A stretch of DNA of 17,205 bases from Nitrospira sp. (GTDB lineage: Bacteria > Nitrospirota > Nitrospiria > Nitrospirales > Nitrospiraceae): positions 1-17,205 of the forward strand of contig JANYAJ010000133.1 of the NCBI GenBank assembly GCA_025361385.1. Reading direction: 5' to 3'. A program made the position numbers and the translations under genes. Positions 8,726 to 15,914 of the stretch are shown here, one piece after another. Every line of letters begins with the position of its first letter. The stretch's first letter is position 1. The notes beneath the pieces are model-generated. The model made no database searches. It was not told the origin of the DNA and worked only from the letters and a program-made list of their open reading frames with translations.

Positions 8726-8755
8726 TTGTCACACCTTTCCTTAGTTTGCTAGAAT
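8726..8755 (+). promoter_or_regulatory. Predicted sigma70-type promoter of phoH
   Basis: TTGTCA (8726-8731) and TAGAAT (8750-8755) are separated by 18 nt. The -10 is preceded by TGC (8747-8749), giving an extended -10 (TGCTAGAAT). It lies in the 85-bp gap before phoH, about 43 nt upstream of its start, and begins a new transcription unit after the pilus region. Assignment is by consensus match only. Confidence 0.55.
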
Positions 8756-8797
8756 CAACGCACGATTGCTGTAGGGAAGGAGAACGCCTGAGCGTTT

Positions 8798-9868
8798 GTG
8801 CGTAAACTAAAACTACGAGAAGGCACCAATACCGCCGTACTATTCGGTCACCACGACCGGCACCTCAAGCTGATTGAAGAAGATCTCGGCGTGCGCCTTT
8901 CGGCACGAGGCGAGGAACTCACCCTCGACGGCACCCCAGACGCCACACGTTACGCGGAACGCGTCCTGACAGAACTCGCGACTCTTGCCAACGATGGGAT
9001 GGTTCTCCAGCCTGAGGATATCACCCATGCCTTGAGTGCGCTTCGGCAGAGTCCCGAGACTCCGATCAAAGAACTCCTTTCCAGCGCGGCCACCATCGTC
9101 ACGAAGAAACGATTTGTCGCGCCGAAAACGCCAACGCAAAAAGCCTACATCGAAGCTATTGAAACACACGATATCGTGATTGGCATCGGCCCAGCCGGAA
9201 CAGGCAAGACCTATTTGGCGATGGCGATGGCGGTGAGCGCCTTGATGAAAAAAGAAGTCAGCCGGATCATTCTGGCGCGGCCGGCTGTTGAGGCGGGCGA
9301 GAAGATCGGCTTTTTACCCGGCGATATGTATGCCAAGGTGAATCCCTATCTCCGTCCTCTGTACGATGCTCTGTTCGACATGATGGATATGGAGCGGGCG
9401 ACGCGTGCGATCGAACGAGGTGACATTGAAATTGCGCCGCTTGGTTTTATGCGAGGCCGTACGTTGAATGATTCGTTCGTCATTCTCGACGAAGCGCAGA
9501 ATGCCACGGCGGAGCAAATGAAGATGTTCCTCACGCGGCTAGGGTTCCATTCCAAGGTGGTCGTGACCGGTGATATCACTCAGGTGGATCTGCCGCCTGA
9601 ACGGGTCTCCGGCCTGATCGAGGTGCGGGAGATTTTGCGCGACGTCGAGGGTATTCAATTCGTCTACTTCGACGAGCGTGACGTGGTCCGCCACAAGTTG
9701 GTGCAGGACATTATCAAAGCCTACGATCATCACCAGCAGACCATTCAGCCTTCCGGTTCTTCATCGGGCACAACGGGACGTCGACCATCGCCAGCGCCGC
9801 ATCAAAAGCCGCCGAAGCCTGCCACCCCGGGCTCATCACTCACGGACTCGTGGGGCCAGTCGCATTAA
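8798..9868 (+). CDS. phoH: PhoH family ATPase (YbeZ/PhoL-like)
   Basis: This is a 356-aa protein, close to the 346 aa of E. coli YbeZ. The N-terminal part (about 10-65: TAVLFGHHDRHLKLIEEDLGV) is the small KH-like PhoH N-terminal region. The P-loop domain has Walker A G131PAGTGKT138, the PhoH signature RIILARPAVEAGEKIGFLPG, Walker B VILD231E232AQNAT and the sensor-like VVTGDITQVDLP. The C-terminal tail (from about residue 316) is Pro/Ser/Gly-rich and probably disordered. PhoH/YbeZ proteins are cytoplasmic nucleotide hydrolases that work with YbeY in rRNA processing and RNA metabolism, in line with ybeY being the next gene. GTG 8798 is the only start in front of the conserved N-terminus, because an in-frame stop lies at 8789. 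GGAAGGAGAA (8775-8784) is rather far upstream of it. The gap to ybeY is 204 bp. Confidence 0.93.
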   Translation: MRKLKLREGTNTAVLFGHHDRHLKLIEEDLGVRLSARGEELTLDGTPDATRYAERVLTELATLANDGMVLQPEDITHALSALRQSPETPIKELLSSAATIVTKKRFVAPKTPTQKAYIEAIETHDIVIGIGPAGTGKTYLAMAMAVSALMKKEVSRIILARPAVEAGEKIGFLPGDMYAKVNPYLRPLYDALFDMMDMERATRAIERGDIEIAPLGFMRGRTLNDSFVILDEAQNATAEQMKMFLTRLGFHSKVVVTGDITQVDLPPERVSGLIEVREILRDVEGIQFVYFDERDVVRHKLVQDIIKAYDHHQQTIQPSGSSSGTTGRRPSPAPHQKPPKPATPGSSLTDSWGQSH

Positions 9869-9981
9869 CTTCTTGAAAGAACTCCGGTGGATAGACGGAA
9901 GGCCTTTAGGGGGGAAGTCGTGTGTAATCACACAAAGCTTTGGGCCTGTGAGTTGGCTGAATGGTATGGACTCAGGTCGAT

Positions 9982-10008
9982 AGGCTGAAGACTTTTAGTC
10001 TTCAGCCT
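9982..10008. repeat. Perfect 12-bp hairpin between phoH and ybeY
   Basis: AGGCTGAAGACT (9982-9993) and AGTCTTCAGCCT (9997-10008) are exact reverse complements around a TTT loop. A related segment TAGCCTTCAG follows at 10040-10049, and TAGTCTTCAG is in the right arm. There is no T tract after the stem, so a simple intrinsic terminator is not supported. It may be a dispersed intergenic (REP-like) repeat or an mRNA stability element. The rest of 9869-10072 shows no gene. Confidence 0.7.
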
Positions 10009-10072
10009 GCTATTGGTTCGTGCCTTGCAAGATAATGTATAGCCTTCAGTTTGAATCCCTGAGTTAGGTACT

Positions 10073-10537
10073 ATGCCGGTTCATATGCAGATTCAGGTTC
10101 GACGTGTCACGTTCGATCAGGCACGCCTGGATCGACAGGCACGGGCGATTCTGTCCGATGTCGGCGAAGCATCGGCGGAGCTTGGCATTCTATTCGTGGG
10201 CGACCGGCGGATGAGGAGTCTCAATCGCCAGTATCGAGGGAAGGATCGCACGACCGACGTGCTGGCCTTTGCTATGCGGGAAGCGCCCCATTCCTCTTCG
10301 AGTTTGCTGGGCGACGTGGTGATTGCCGTGCCGACGGCAGTCCGTCAAGCGAAAGAGGGCCAGCGATCGCTGGATGAAGAGCTGACGGTCCTCCTGGTCC
10401 ATGGGATCCTGCATCTCTGCGGCTACGATCATGAGCGAAGTGAGAAAGAAGCGCGTCGGATGCAGCGTCGGGAACGGATGATTCTGCGGTCGCTCGCCTG
10501 CGTGCCTAAGCTAGTAGGTCGCGGGAAAACTCTGTAG
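10073..10537 (+). CDS. ybeY: Endoribonuclease YbeY (rRNA maturation factor)
   Basis: This is a 154-aa protein, the usual length for the family. It carries the diagnostic zinc motif H110-G-I-L-H114-L-C-G-Y-D-H120, with three metal-binding His, preceded by the conserved LNRQYRGKDRTTDVLAFAM and LGDVVIAVPTA segments. YbeY is a cytoplasmic single-strand endoribonuclease needed for 16S rRNA 3'-end maturation and 70S ribosome quality control, and phoH/ybeZ is its usual genetic neighbour. The start at ATG 10073 has only a weak upstream purine match (GAGTTAGG). ATG 10085, four residues later, is a possible alternative. The stop is 60 bp before ftsY. All key residues are present and nothing appears broken. 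Confidence 0.94.
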   Translation: MPVHMQIQVRRVTFDQARLDRQARAILSDVGEASAELGILFVGDRRMRSLNRQYRGKDRTTDVLAFAMREAPHSSSSLLGDVVIAVPTAVRQAKEGQRSLDEELTVLLVHGILHLCGYDHERSEKEARRMQRRERMILRSLACVPKLVGRGKTL

Positions 10538-10597
10538 GCACACGGGCCTTCGATGGTGAGCATCCTGCGGTGAATCGAACGCAGCACGGATAAATCT

Positions 10598-11539
10598 ATG
10601 GGATGGCTGCAGCGACTAAGTGACGGGCTGACCAAAACACGCGATGTCCTTCGCGGGTCTTTGGATCGGTTGCTGGGTCGTGCGGCGGATCCTGCCCTCT
10701 TGGAGGAATTCGAAGAATCGCTCATTGCCTCCGATCTCGGTGTCCGCGTCGTGGATCGCGTCATGGAGCGCCTGAAAAAGCAGCTCCAAGGGACCGACGC
10801 CTCGCAAGCAGCGCAGGTGCAGAAGATGTTGCGAGACACGTTGCTCGAGGTGCTGACGCCGGTGCAAGGGCTGTCGTTGGAGTCCCTACTTGCGAAAGGC
10901 CCCAAGCCCTTCGTCATCCTGGCCGTAGGGGTGAACGGTGTGGGTAAGACGACGACGATTGCGAAAATCGCGCAACGGCTTGTGCAGGCCGGGAAGGTGC
11001 CGTTGTTGGTGGCCGCCGATACCTTTCGCGCGGCGGCGATCGATCAGCTGCAAGTTTGGGCTGACCGGGTCGGGGTCGACGTGATTCGTCACCGCCATGG
11101 AGCCGATCCCGCCGCGGTTGCGTTCGATGGGATTGCTGCCGCGAAAGCTCGGAAGGTGGACGTGGTCCTGATCGACACGGCCGGCCGGCTGCACACGAAA
11201 TCGAATCTCATGGATGAACTCCGCAAGATCACCCGCGTCATCGCGCAAGAATGTCCCGGTGCGCCGCACGAAGTGCTCCTCGTACTGGATGCCACGGTCG
11301 GGCAGAACGCGCTGTCCCAAGCCCGTCAATTTCATCAGACTGTCGGCGTGACCGGCTTGGTTCTGACAAAGCTCGACGGCACCGCTCGTGGAGGGATCGT
11401 GGTCGCGATTGCCGAGGAGCTCAAATTGCCCGTGAGGCTGATCGGAGTCGGGGAGTCGGTCGAGGACCTGCAGGATTTCAAGAGCGACGCCTTTGTGGAT
11501 GCGCTCATCGGGACAGCGCCGCCGTCATCATCAGCGTAA
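10598..11539 (+). CDS. ftsY: Signal recognition particle receptor FtsY
   Basis: This is a 313-aa SRP GTPase. The N domain (about 1-95) is a helical bundle starting MGWLQRLSDGLTKTRDVLRG. The G domain has G1 loop G111VNGVGKT118, the insertion-box region DTFRAAAIDQLQVWADRVG, G3 D193TAGR197, G4 T257KLDG261 and the closing segment RLIGVGESVEDLQDF. The last differs from Ffh and is FtsY-typical. It lacks the long acidic A domain of E. coli FtsY, as in many other phyla, so membrane contact would use the short N-terminal amphipathic helix. FtsY docks SRP-ribosome-nascent chain complexes at the inner membrane through GTP-dependent pairing with Ffh. It follows ybeY by 60 bp and is probably co-transcribed with it. 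ATG 10598 is placed directly before the conserved helix; its RBS is weak. Confidence 0.95.
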   Translation: MGWLQRLSDGLTKTRDVLRGSLDRLLGRAADPALLEEFEESLIASDLGVRVVDRVMERLKKQLQGTDASQAAQVQKMLRDTLLEVLTPVQGLSLESLLAKGPKPFVILAVGVNGVGKTTTIAKIAQRLVQAGKVPLLVAADTFRAAAIDQLQVWADRVGVDVIRHRHGADPAAVAFDGIAAAKARKVDVVLIDTAGRLHTKSNLMDELRKITRVIAQECPGAPHEVLLVLDATVGQNALSQARQFHQTVGVTGLVLTKLDGTARGGIVVAIAEELKLPVRLIGVGESVEDLQDFKSDAFVDALIGTAPPSSSA

Positions 11540-11650
11540 CCCCTGTGAAATCGCGGCATTTTCTTCTCAGTCGGCATCGCCCGTGGTAGGGTACATTTGC
11601 CGGTGATCCCAACGTGCCGCGCTACACATTGTTCTCGATAAGGCTGAGAT

Positions 11651-12436
11651 ATGATCAAGATTTTAGTGATCGATGACGATCGTATGAACTGTGAGCTAAT
11701 CCAGTCTGTCTTCACCCGACATGGGTATCAGGTGTTGACGGCGACGAGCGGGATCGAAGGCCTGACGATCTTTCGCCAACATGCTCCGCGAGTCACCATT
11801 CTTGATCTTCGCATGCCGGAAATGGATGGGCTGACCGTCCTCAAAGAAATCCGCGCCTATGATCCCCATGCGCCGGTGATCATCTTGGGAGGCGGGGCGA
11901 CCGAGGAGCAGGAGAATCAAGCTCGGGGGTTGCGCGTCACCGACTTTATCCGCAAGGGCCTATCGCTTGATGTGCTGGTCGAGTGCGTCAACCGGGTGGT
12001 GCAGCTTCCCGCTCGATCCGTATCCGGGCTGCCTGGGGCGGCGGACAGTGCCGCGGTGGCTGATACCGGGGAAACGATTCTTGTCGTCGATGACGAGCCG
12101 TTGGTCCGCGACCTCCTCGTTCAGTTCCTGAGCCTCCGCGGCTATCGCGCACTGGGTGTGAAAGATGGCGCTGAGGCCCTCTCAATGGTGGAGCAAGCGC
12201 CGCCCGATCTGATTCTGCTCGATCTGATCATGCCCGGTATGGATGGTGCTGAGGTGCTTCGGCAACTTCGCCAACGCGAATATGCCGGAGGGGTGATCAT
12301 CATCACCGGGAGTCACGACGAAGACCGTCTCGACGAAGCCTGGGCCATGGGACCGCAAGAAGTCATCGGAAAACCGATCGACCTGGAGCAATTACTGACG
12401 TCTATCCAGCTTGTGCTCGTCTGTCGCGAATGCTAA
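11651..12436 (+). CDS. Response regulator with two receiver domains, no output domain
   Basis: This is a 261-aa protein made of two tandem REC domains. REC1 (about 3-117) has the acidic pocket D8 D9 D10, phospho-acceptor D52 in ILDLRMPEMDG, and Lys102. The beta4 Thr/Ser position is replaced within VIILGGG, and the usual Lys-Pro is Lys-Gly. After a linker (about 118-140), REC2 (about 142-255) is canonical: D147 D148 E149, D191 in LLDLIMPGMDG, T219 and K241-P242. No DNA-binding, enzymatic or histidine kinase domain follows, so it probably works by protein contact or as a phosphate relay or sink. No kinase gene lies in the window. ATG 11651 has AAGG (11640-11643) 7 nt upstream. The peptidase gene starts 10 nt after its stop, which suggests one transcript, although a functional link is only an inference. 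Confidence 0.88.
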   Translation: MIKILVIDDDRMNCELIQSVFTRHGYQVLTATSGIEGLTIFRQHAPRVTILDLRMPEMDGLTVLKEIRAYDPHAPVIILGGGATEEQENQARGLRVTDFIRKGLSLDVLVECVNRVVQLPARSVSGLPGAADSAAVADTGETILVVDDEPLVRDLLVQFLSLRGYRALGVKDGAEALSMVEQAPPDLILLDLIMPGMDGAEVLRQLRQREYAGGVIIITGSHDEDRLDEAWAMGPQEVIGKPIDLEQLLTSIQLVLVCREC

Positions 12437-12446
12437 AACCCTTCCG

Positions 12447-14705
12447 ATGCCAATCGGAAGCAGGATCGTCTCCTTTCTCCCTCTCATTCTTTTCGCGCTC
12501 TTCAGCGAAGGGGCGCTGGGTATAGCCTGCGCAGCCGAGCCTGCCTCACCACGACAGATCATGATGCATCACGATCTGTTCGTACAGATCATCCCCGAAC
12601 AACATGCCCTTATCGCAACAGACCGGCTGACCCTTGAGGTGGCGCAGTCGCAGACGTCGATTCGTGTCTCGCTCGCCTCTACGCTTCAGATCGATCGCGT
12701 GGCCCTCGTGCACAGATTGTCAGAGACGGAGGTCTTGAGTGATGATGTGCCATATGAAGTCGAACATGGTTCCACGCCGGAGTCGGCGCAACATGTGATC
12801 ATTCCCAGGCAGATCGTAGCAGCAGGCTTGGTGACGCTGGACATTCACTACCATGGGGTCGTCAATGACCTGCCGCGAGATCCGCGCCATCTTCGCTTTG
12901 TGACGCCTAGTGAGACGGCCGGACATATCGGGCCGGAAGGCGTGTATCTGAGCAGCGAAAGCCACTGGTATCCGGATGTTTCGGAATCGCTCAGCACCTA
13001 TAGGGTGCTGAGCGCCGTGCCAACGGGATGGACCGTCGTGACCCAGGGGAAGGCCGGTGCAGCGCGTGCCTGTCCTGCCGGAACCTGCCGTCATGCTGAA
13101 ATGGTGATGACGGAGTGGACCGTGACGCAGCCGAGCGAAGCGCTCACGCTCGTGGCGAACAGATTCGTCACCACGTTTCGAGACTGGACAGCCAAGACTG
13201 GTCAGAGGATTCAGCTCTCGACCTACCTCTTTCCCGACGATGCGCATTTGGCCGAGGAATATCTCGATGCCACCGCACGTTATCTTGACGCCTACATCCC
13301 GCTACTGGGTCCCTATCCCTTTGAGAAGTTCGCCGTGGTGGAGAATTTCTTTGCGAGTGGGCTCGGGATGCCCTCGTTCACCCTGTTGGGGAGCGGCGTC
13401 ATCAAGAGGCATTATGTGCAGCCCTATGCACTCGGCCACGAGATCGTGCATTCGTGGATCGGTAACGATGTCTTCAATCGCGTCGATCGCGGAAATTGGG
13501 TGGAAGGTCTGACGACCTATCTGGCTAATTATTACTGGCACGAATTGATGGGGGACCCAGCGCAGGCACGGGATCAACGCCGTCTGATGGTGCAGGGTTA
13601 CAACCTTCATGTTCCACCGGAGCGGGACTATCCGGTTGCGCAATTCACGCACAAGCTGGATGAGCATGACAATGCCATCGGGTATCAAAAAGCCGCCATG
13701 CTGTTTTACCTCCTGCGCCAGGAGGTAGGAGACGAGACGTTCTGGCGAGCTCTGAAGAGCCTGGTGAGGCAGTATCGTGGCAGGCATGCGGAGTGGCGCG
13801 ATCTTGAACGGATCTTTGGCGAAGAGAGCCACCAGGATCTCCGATGGTTTTTCTCGCAATGGGTGGAACAGGATGGGGCGCCCATGCTGTCGTTGTCGGA
13901 GGCCGTTGCCAGTCCTGTTGCGGGGAAGAACGGACAGGCCTTTCAGCTTGAGGCTACGATCGTTCAATCGGGCAAGCCTTTTCGCCTCCCCCTTCAGTTG
14001 TTGCTTCGTATGGAGGGCGACCGTGAGCAGGTGCTGACCGTGCCGCTGCATGGACTGCGCGAGACGATTTTCATGACCCTGCCCGCTCGACCGATCTCGA
14101 TTGATCTCGATCCCGAGTTTATGACCTTTCGACGGATCGACAGGCAATCGTTGCCACCGGGGCTCAATCACTATGTCACCGATTGGCGGCGGTCGGTAGT
14201 GATGGCCTTTACAGATGAGCTGGGGCATCCCTCTCCGTTTCGCGACGTGGTCGCGCGCATTGAAGCGCAAGAGCAGCAGAAACCGATTGGTGAGCGAACG
14301 GTGATGGCCCCGATGGCGCAGGACGGGCTGTTGCCTCAGGAAGGTTCGGTGTTAGTATTGGGCGGCCCGGAATCCCGCGTAGAGATTCAATCGATCCTCG
14401 CCAAGCATTGCGGTGAGCGCGCGATTCTAAACGACAAGAGCGTCACGGTGATGGGACGGGCGCACGAAGGGCCTGGGCTGGCCCTGTTGGCCAGTTGCCA
14501 TCGAGTCGACCGCCCTGGCAGCGTCGTGACGGTGCTGTATGCGGCCACTCCTCAGGCTGTAGCGAAGGTGGCGCGGCTGCTCTTTTTTTACGGATGGAAT
14601 AATTTCGTGTTGTTCAACGATGGCGCGGTCGTCATTCGTGGCGAATGGCCCATCGCCAGCAATCGTACGGAGGTGCGTTTCGATGCCAGCAATCTCATTC
14701 AGTAA
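12447..14705 (+). CDS. Secreted M1-family (gluzincin) metallopeptidase
   Basis: This is a 752-aa protein. An N-terminal signal peptide (MPIGSRIVSFLPLILFALFS...ACA|A, about 1-29) sends it to the periplasm. A beta-sandwich N domain (about 40-250) precedes the catalytic domain with H331EIVH335, third zinc ligand E353 in NWVEGLTTYLA, and probable catalytic Y413 in GYQKAAMLFYLLRQ. The GAMEN exopeptidase motif is not seen; the equivalent place reads E299NFFASGLGMPS. The zinc spacing is HExxH-x17-E, one residue shorter than classical aminopeptidases; I recall this form from a bacterial M1-like subfamily. The C-terminal 180 residues (from YVTDWRRSVVMAF) form an extra domain I do not recognise. An aminopeptidase role is therefore not certain. 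ATG 12447 gives the signal peptide but has a poor RBS; translation may be coupled to the regulator gene. An alternative TTG 12411 overlaps that gene. Confidence 0.85.
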   Translation: MPIGSRIVSFLPLILFALFSEGALGIACAAEPASPRQIMMHHDLFVQIIPEQHALIATDRLTLEVAQSQTSIRVSLASTLQIDRVALVHRLSETEVLSDDVPYEVEHGSTPESAQHVIIPRQIVAAGLVTLDIHYHGVVNDLPRDPRHLRFVTPSETAGHIGPEGVYLSSESHWYPDVSESLSTYRVLSAVPTGWTVVTQGKAGAARACPAGTCRHAEMVMTEWTVTQPSEALTLVANRFVTTFRDWTAKTGQRIQLSTYLFPDDAHLAEEYLDATARYLDAYIPLLGPYPFEKFAVVENFFASGLGMPSFTLLGSGVIKRHYVQPYALGHEIVHSWIGNDVFNRVDRGNWVEGLTTYLANYYWHELMGDPAQARDQRRLMVQGYNLHVPPERDYPVAQFTHKLDEHDNAIGYQKAAMLFYLLRQEVGDETFWRALKSLVRQYRGRHAEWRDLERIFGEESHQDLRWFFSQWVEQDGAPMLSLSEAVASPVAGKNGQAFQLEATIVQSGKPFRLPLQLLLRMEGDREQVLTVPLHGLRETIFMTLPARPISIDLDPEFMTFRRIDRQSLPPGLNHYVTDWRRSVVMAFTDELGHPSPFRDVVARIEAQEQQKPIGERTVMAPMAQDGLLPQEGSVLVLGGPESRVEIQSILAKHCGERAILNDKSVTVMGRAHEGPGLALLASCHRVDRPGSVVTVLYAATPQAVAKVARLLFFYGWNNFVLFNDGAVVIRGEWPIASNRTEVRFDASNLIQ
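14669..14675 (+). promoter_or_regulatory. Shine-Dalgarno site of the PD40 gene inside the peptidase gene
   Basis: GGAGGTG ends 7 nt before ATG 14683. It lies within the last codons of the peptidase gene and decides the start of the overlapping downstream gene. Confidence 0.75.
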
Positions 14706-15810
14706 GTGCTGCATGATCGGTCTCGTCTGTCTGTTGCTGGGCGAGCAGCAGGGACAGGCAGAGGGTCTTGCCTCGAAGGCTCGGGTGGTTCCGGCTCACC
14801 AGTCTGAGCGGCATCTGAAGAATATTCGCCAGCTGACGGTGGGCCGGCAGAATGCCGAAGCCTATTTTTCCTTCAGCGGGAATAAATTGATCTTCCAATC
14901 GACCAACAATTGGATGAAGGATACCTACGCGGCCATGCTCAAGCCGGCCGACGCCGGGCTGGATTGTTATCAAATGTACGTGATGGACTTAGAAAGTAAT
15001 ACGGTTCGTTTGGTGAGTACCGGCACGGGCGCCACCACATGCGGCTATTTTTTCCCCGGCGATCGCCGGGTGCTCTATTCATCGACCTATGCTACGGGGC
15101 CGAACTGTCCGCCGAAGCCGAAGCGGGAAGGGGCTTACCGCTGGGCGTTGGATGATTACGATCTGTACGCTGTGCGTATTGATGGTCAGGAAATGCAGCG
15201 GTTGACCTCTTCATCCGGCTACGATGCGGAGGCCACGGTGTCGCCGGACGGGAAGACGATCATTTGGACGTCTGTGAAAGACGGGGATTTGGATATCTAT
15301 GCCATGAACCTCGATGGTTCCAGGGTTCGGCGGCTGACGAACGAGATCGGCTACGACGGAGGGGCGTTTTTTTCGCCGGATAGCAAGCGCATTGTGTATC
15401 GGGCCTCGCATCCCACCGATCAGGCGGAGATTGAGAAGTACCAGGATTTGCTCAAGCAGAAGTTGGTGGAGCCGGGACAACTTGAACTCTATGTGATGAA
15501 TGCGGATGGCAGTGGCAAGCGCCAGGTCACGTCGAACGGTGCCTCGAATTTCTCGCCCTTCTATTTTCACGATGGCCAGAGGATCATTTTCTCTTCGAAT
15601 GTGGAGACCAAAGGCGAAGGAGGCCGACCCAGCTTTCATCTCTACGCGATCGGCGAGGATGGCCAAGGCCTTGAACGGCTCACCTTCGATGGGCAGTTCA
15701 ACAGTTTCCCCATGTTCTCTCCCGATGGCACCAGTCTGGTGTGGGTCTCCGACCGCGGGACCAAGGCTCCTGGTGAGTTTAATGTCTTTCTCGCCGACTG
15801 GGTGCCGTAA
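14683..15810 (+). CDS. Secreted TolB-like PD40 beta-propeller protein
   Basis: This is a 375-aa protein with a signal peptide (MPAISFSKCCMIGLVCLLLG, probable cut near GQA26|EG). It is built of WD40-like PD40 repeats, each with a 'RLT...A.FSPDGK.I.W.S' pattern: about 48-72 (SFSGNKLIFQS), 173-197 (VSPDGKTIIWTS), 217-240 (FSPDSKRIVYRA), 280-304 and 332-356 (FSPDGTSLVWVS). TolB also has such blades, but the TolB N-terminal domain and the pal-tol operon are absent, so this is not tolB itself. A binding or scaffold role in the periplasm is inferred. The start ATG 14683 is supported by GGAGGTG 7 nt upstream and overlaps the peptidase gene by 23 bp, which points to translational coupling and a shared function. 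Cys95, Cys120 and Cys142 in the propeller could form a disulfide. Confidence 0.85.
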   Translation: MPAISFSKCCMIGLVCLLLGEQQGQAEGLASKARVVPAHQSERHLKNIRQLTVGRQNAEAYFSFSGNKLIFQSTNNWMKDTYAAMLKPADAGLDCYQMYVMDLESNTVRLVSTGTGATTCGYFFPGDRRVLYSSTYATGPNCPPKPKREGAYRWALDDYDLYAVRIDGQEMQRLTSSSGYDAEATVSPDGKTIIWTSVKDGDLDIYAMNLDGSRVRRLTNEIGYDGGAFFSPDSKRIVYRASHPTDQAEIEKYQDLLKQKLVEPGQLELYVMNADGSGKRQVTSNGASNFSPFYFHDGQRIIFSSNVETKGEGGRPSFHLYAIGEDGQGLERLTFDGQFNSFPMFSPDGTSLVWVSDRGTKAPGEFNVFLADWVP

Positions 15811-15818
15811 AGAAGGCT

Positions 15819-15914
15819 GTGATGGGTGAATGGTGATCAGTGATGAGTGATCCCATACGCCAGGGCCGCGATTCTGCCTCGATCACCCATCACGCATCAC
15901 CCATCACGCATCAC
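15819..15914. repeat. Symmetric inverted array of GTGATNN heptamers (5 + 26-bp spacer + 5)
   Basis: The left array has five contiguous 7-bp units of pattern GTGATNN (15819-15853); the second unit is GTGAATG. The right array has five contiguous units of the reverse complement NNATCAC (15880-15914). They flank a 26-bp spacer. The arms can pair as an imperfect stem of up to 35 bp, with mismatches mainly at the two variable bases. The array covers the gap after the PD40 gene and the first codons of the PAP2 gene. I recall similar GTGATGNG-type arrays between genes of Nitrospira, but this was not checked. Confidence 0.85.

Noticed and set aside
9922..9935. Short palindrome GTGTGTAATCACAC between phoH and ybeY
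   Set aside because: The stem is only 5 bp; it could be an operator half-site pair but is not distinguishable from chance.
10013..10043. Possible promoter TTGGTT...TATAGC before ybeY
   Set aside because: The spacer is 19 nt and both boxes match poorly, so it is not strong enough to list.
13302..14270. Long minus-strand open frame (322 aa) inside the peptidase gene
   Set aside because: It is fully antisense to a well-supported conserved gene, the translation is rich in His/Arg/Pro with no recognisable motif, and it looks like a shadow of GC-rich coding sequence.
14683..15810. Calling the PD40 protein TolB
   Set aside because: Only the propeller repeats are shared. The TolB N-terminal domain and tol-pal neighbours are absent.
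15880..15914. CRISPR-like array in the ATCAC repeats
   Set aside because: The units are 7 bp and contiguous without spacers, so this is a tandem heptamer array.
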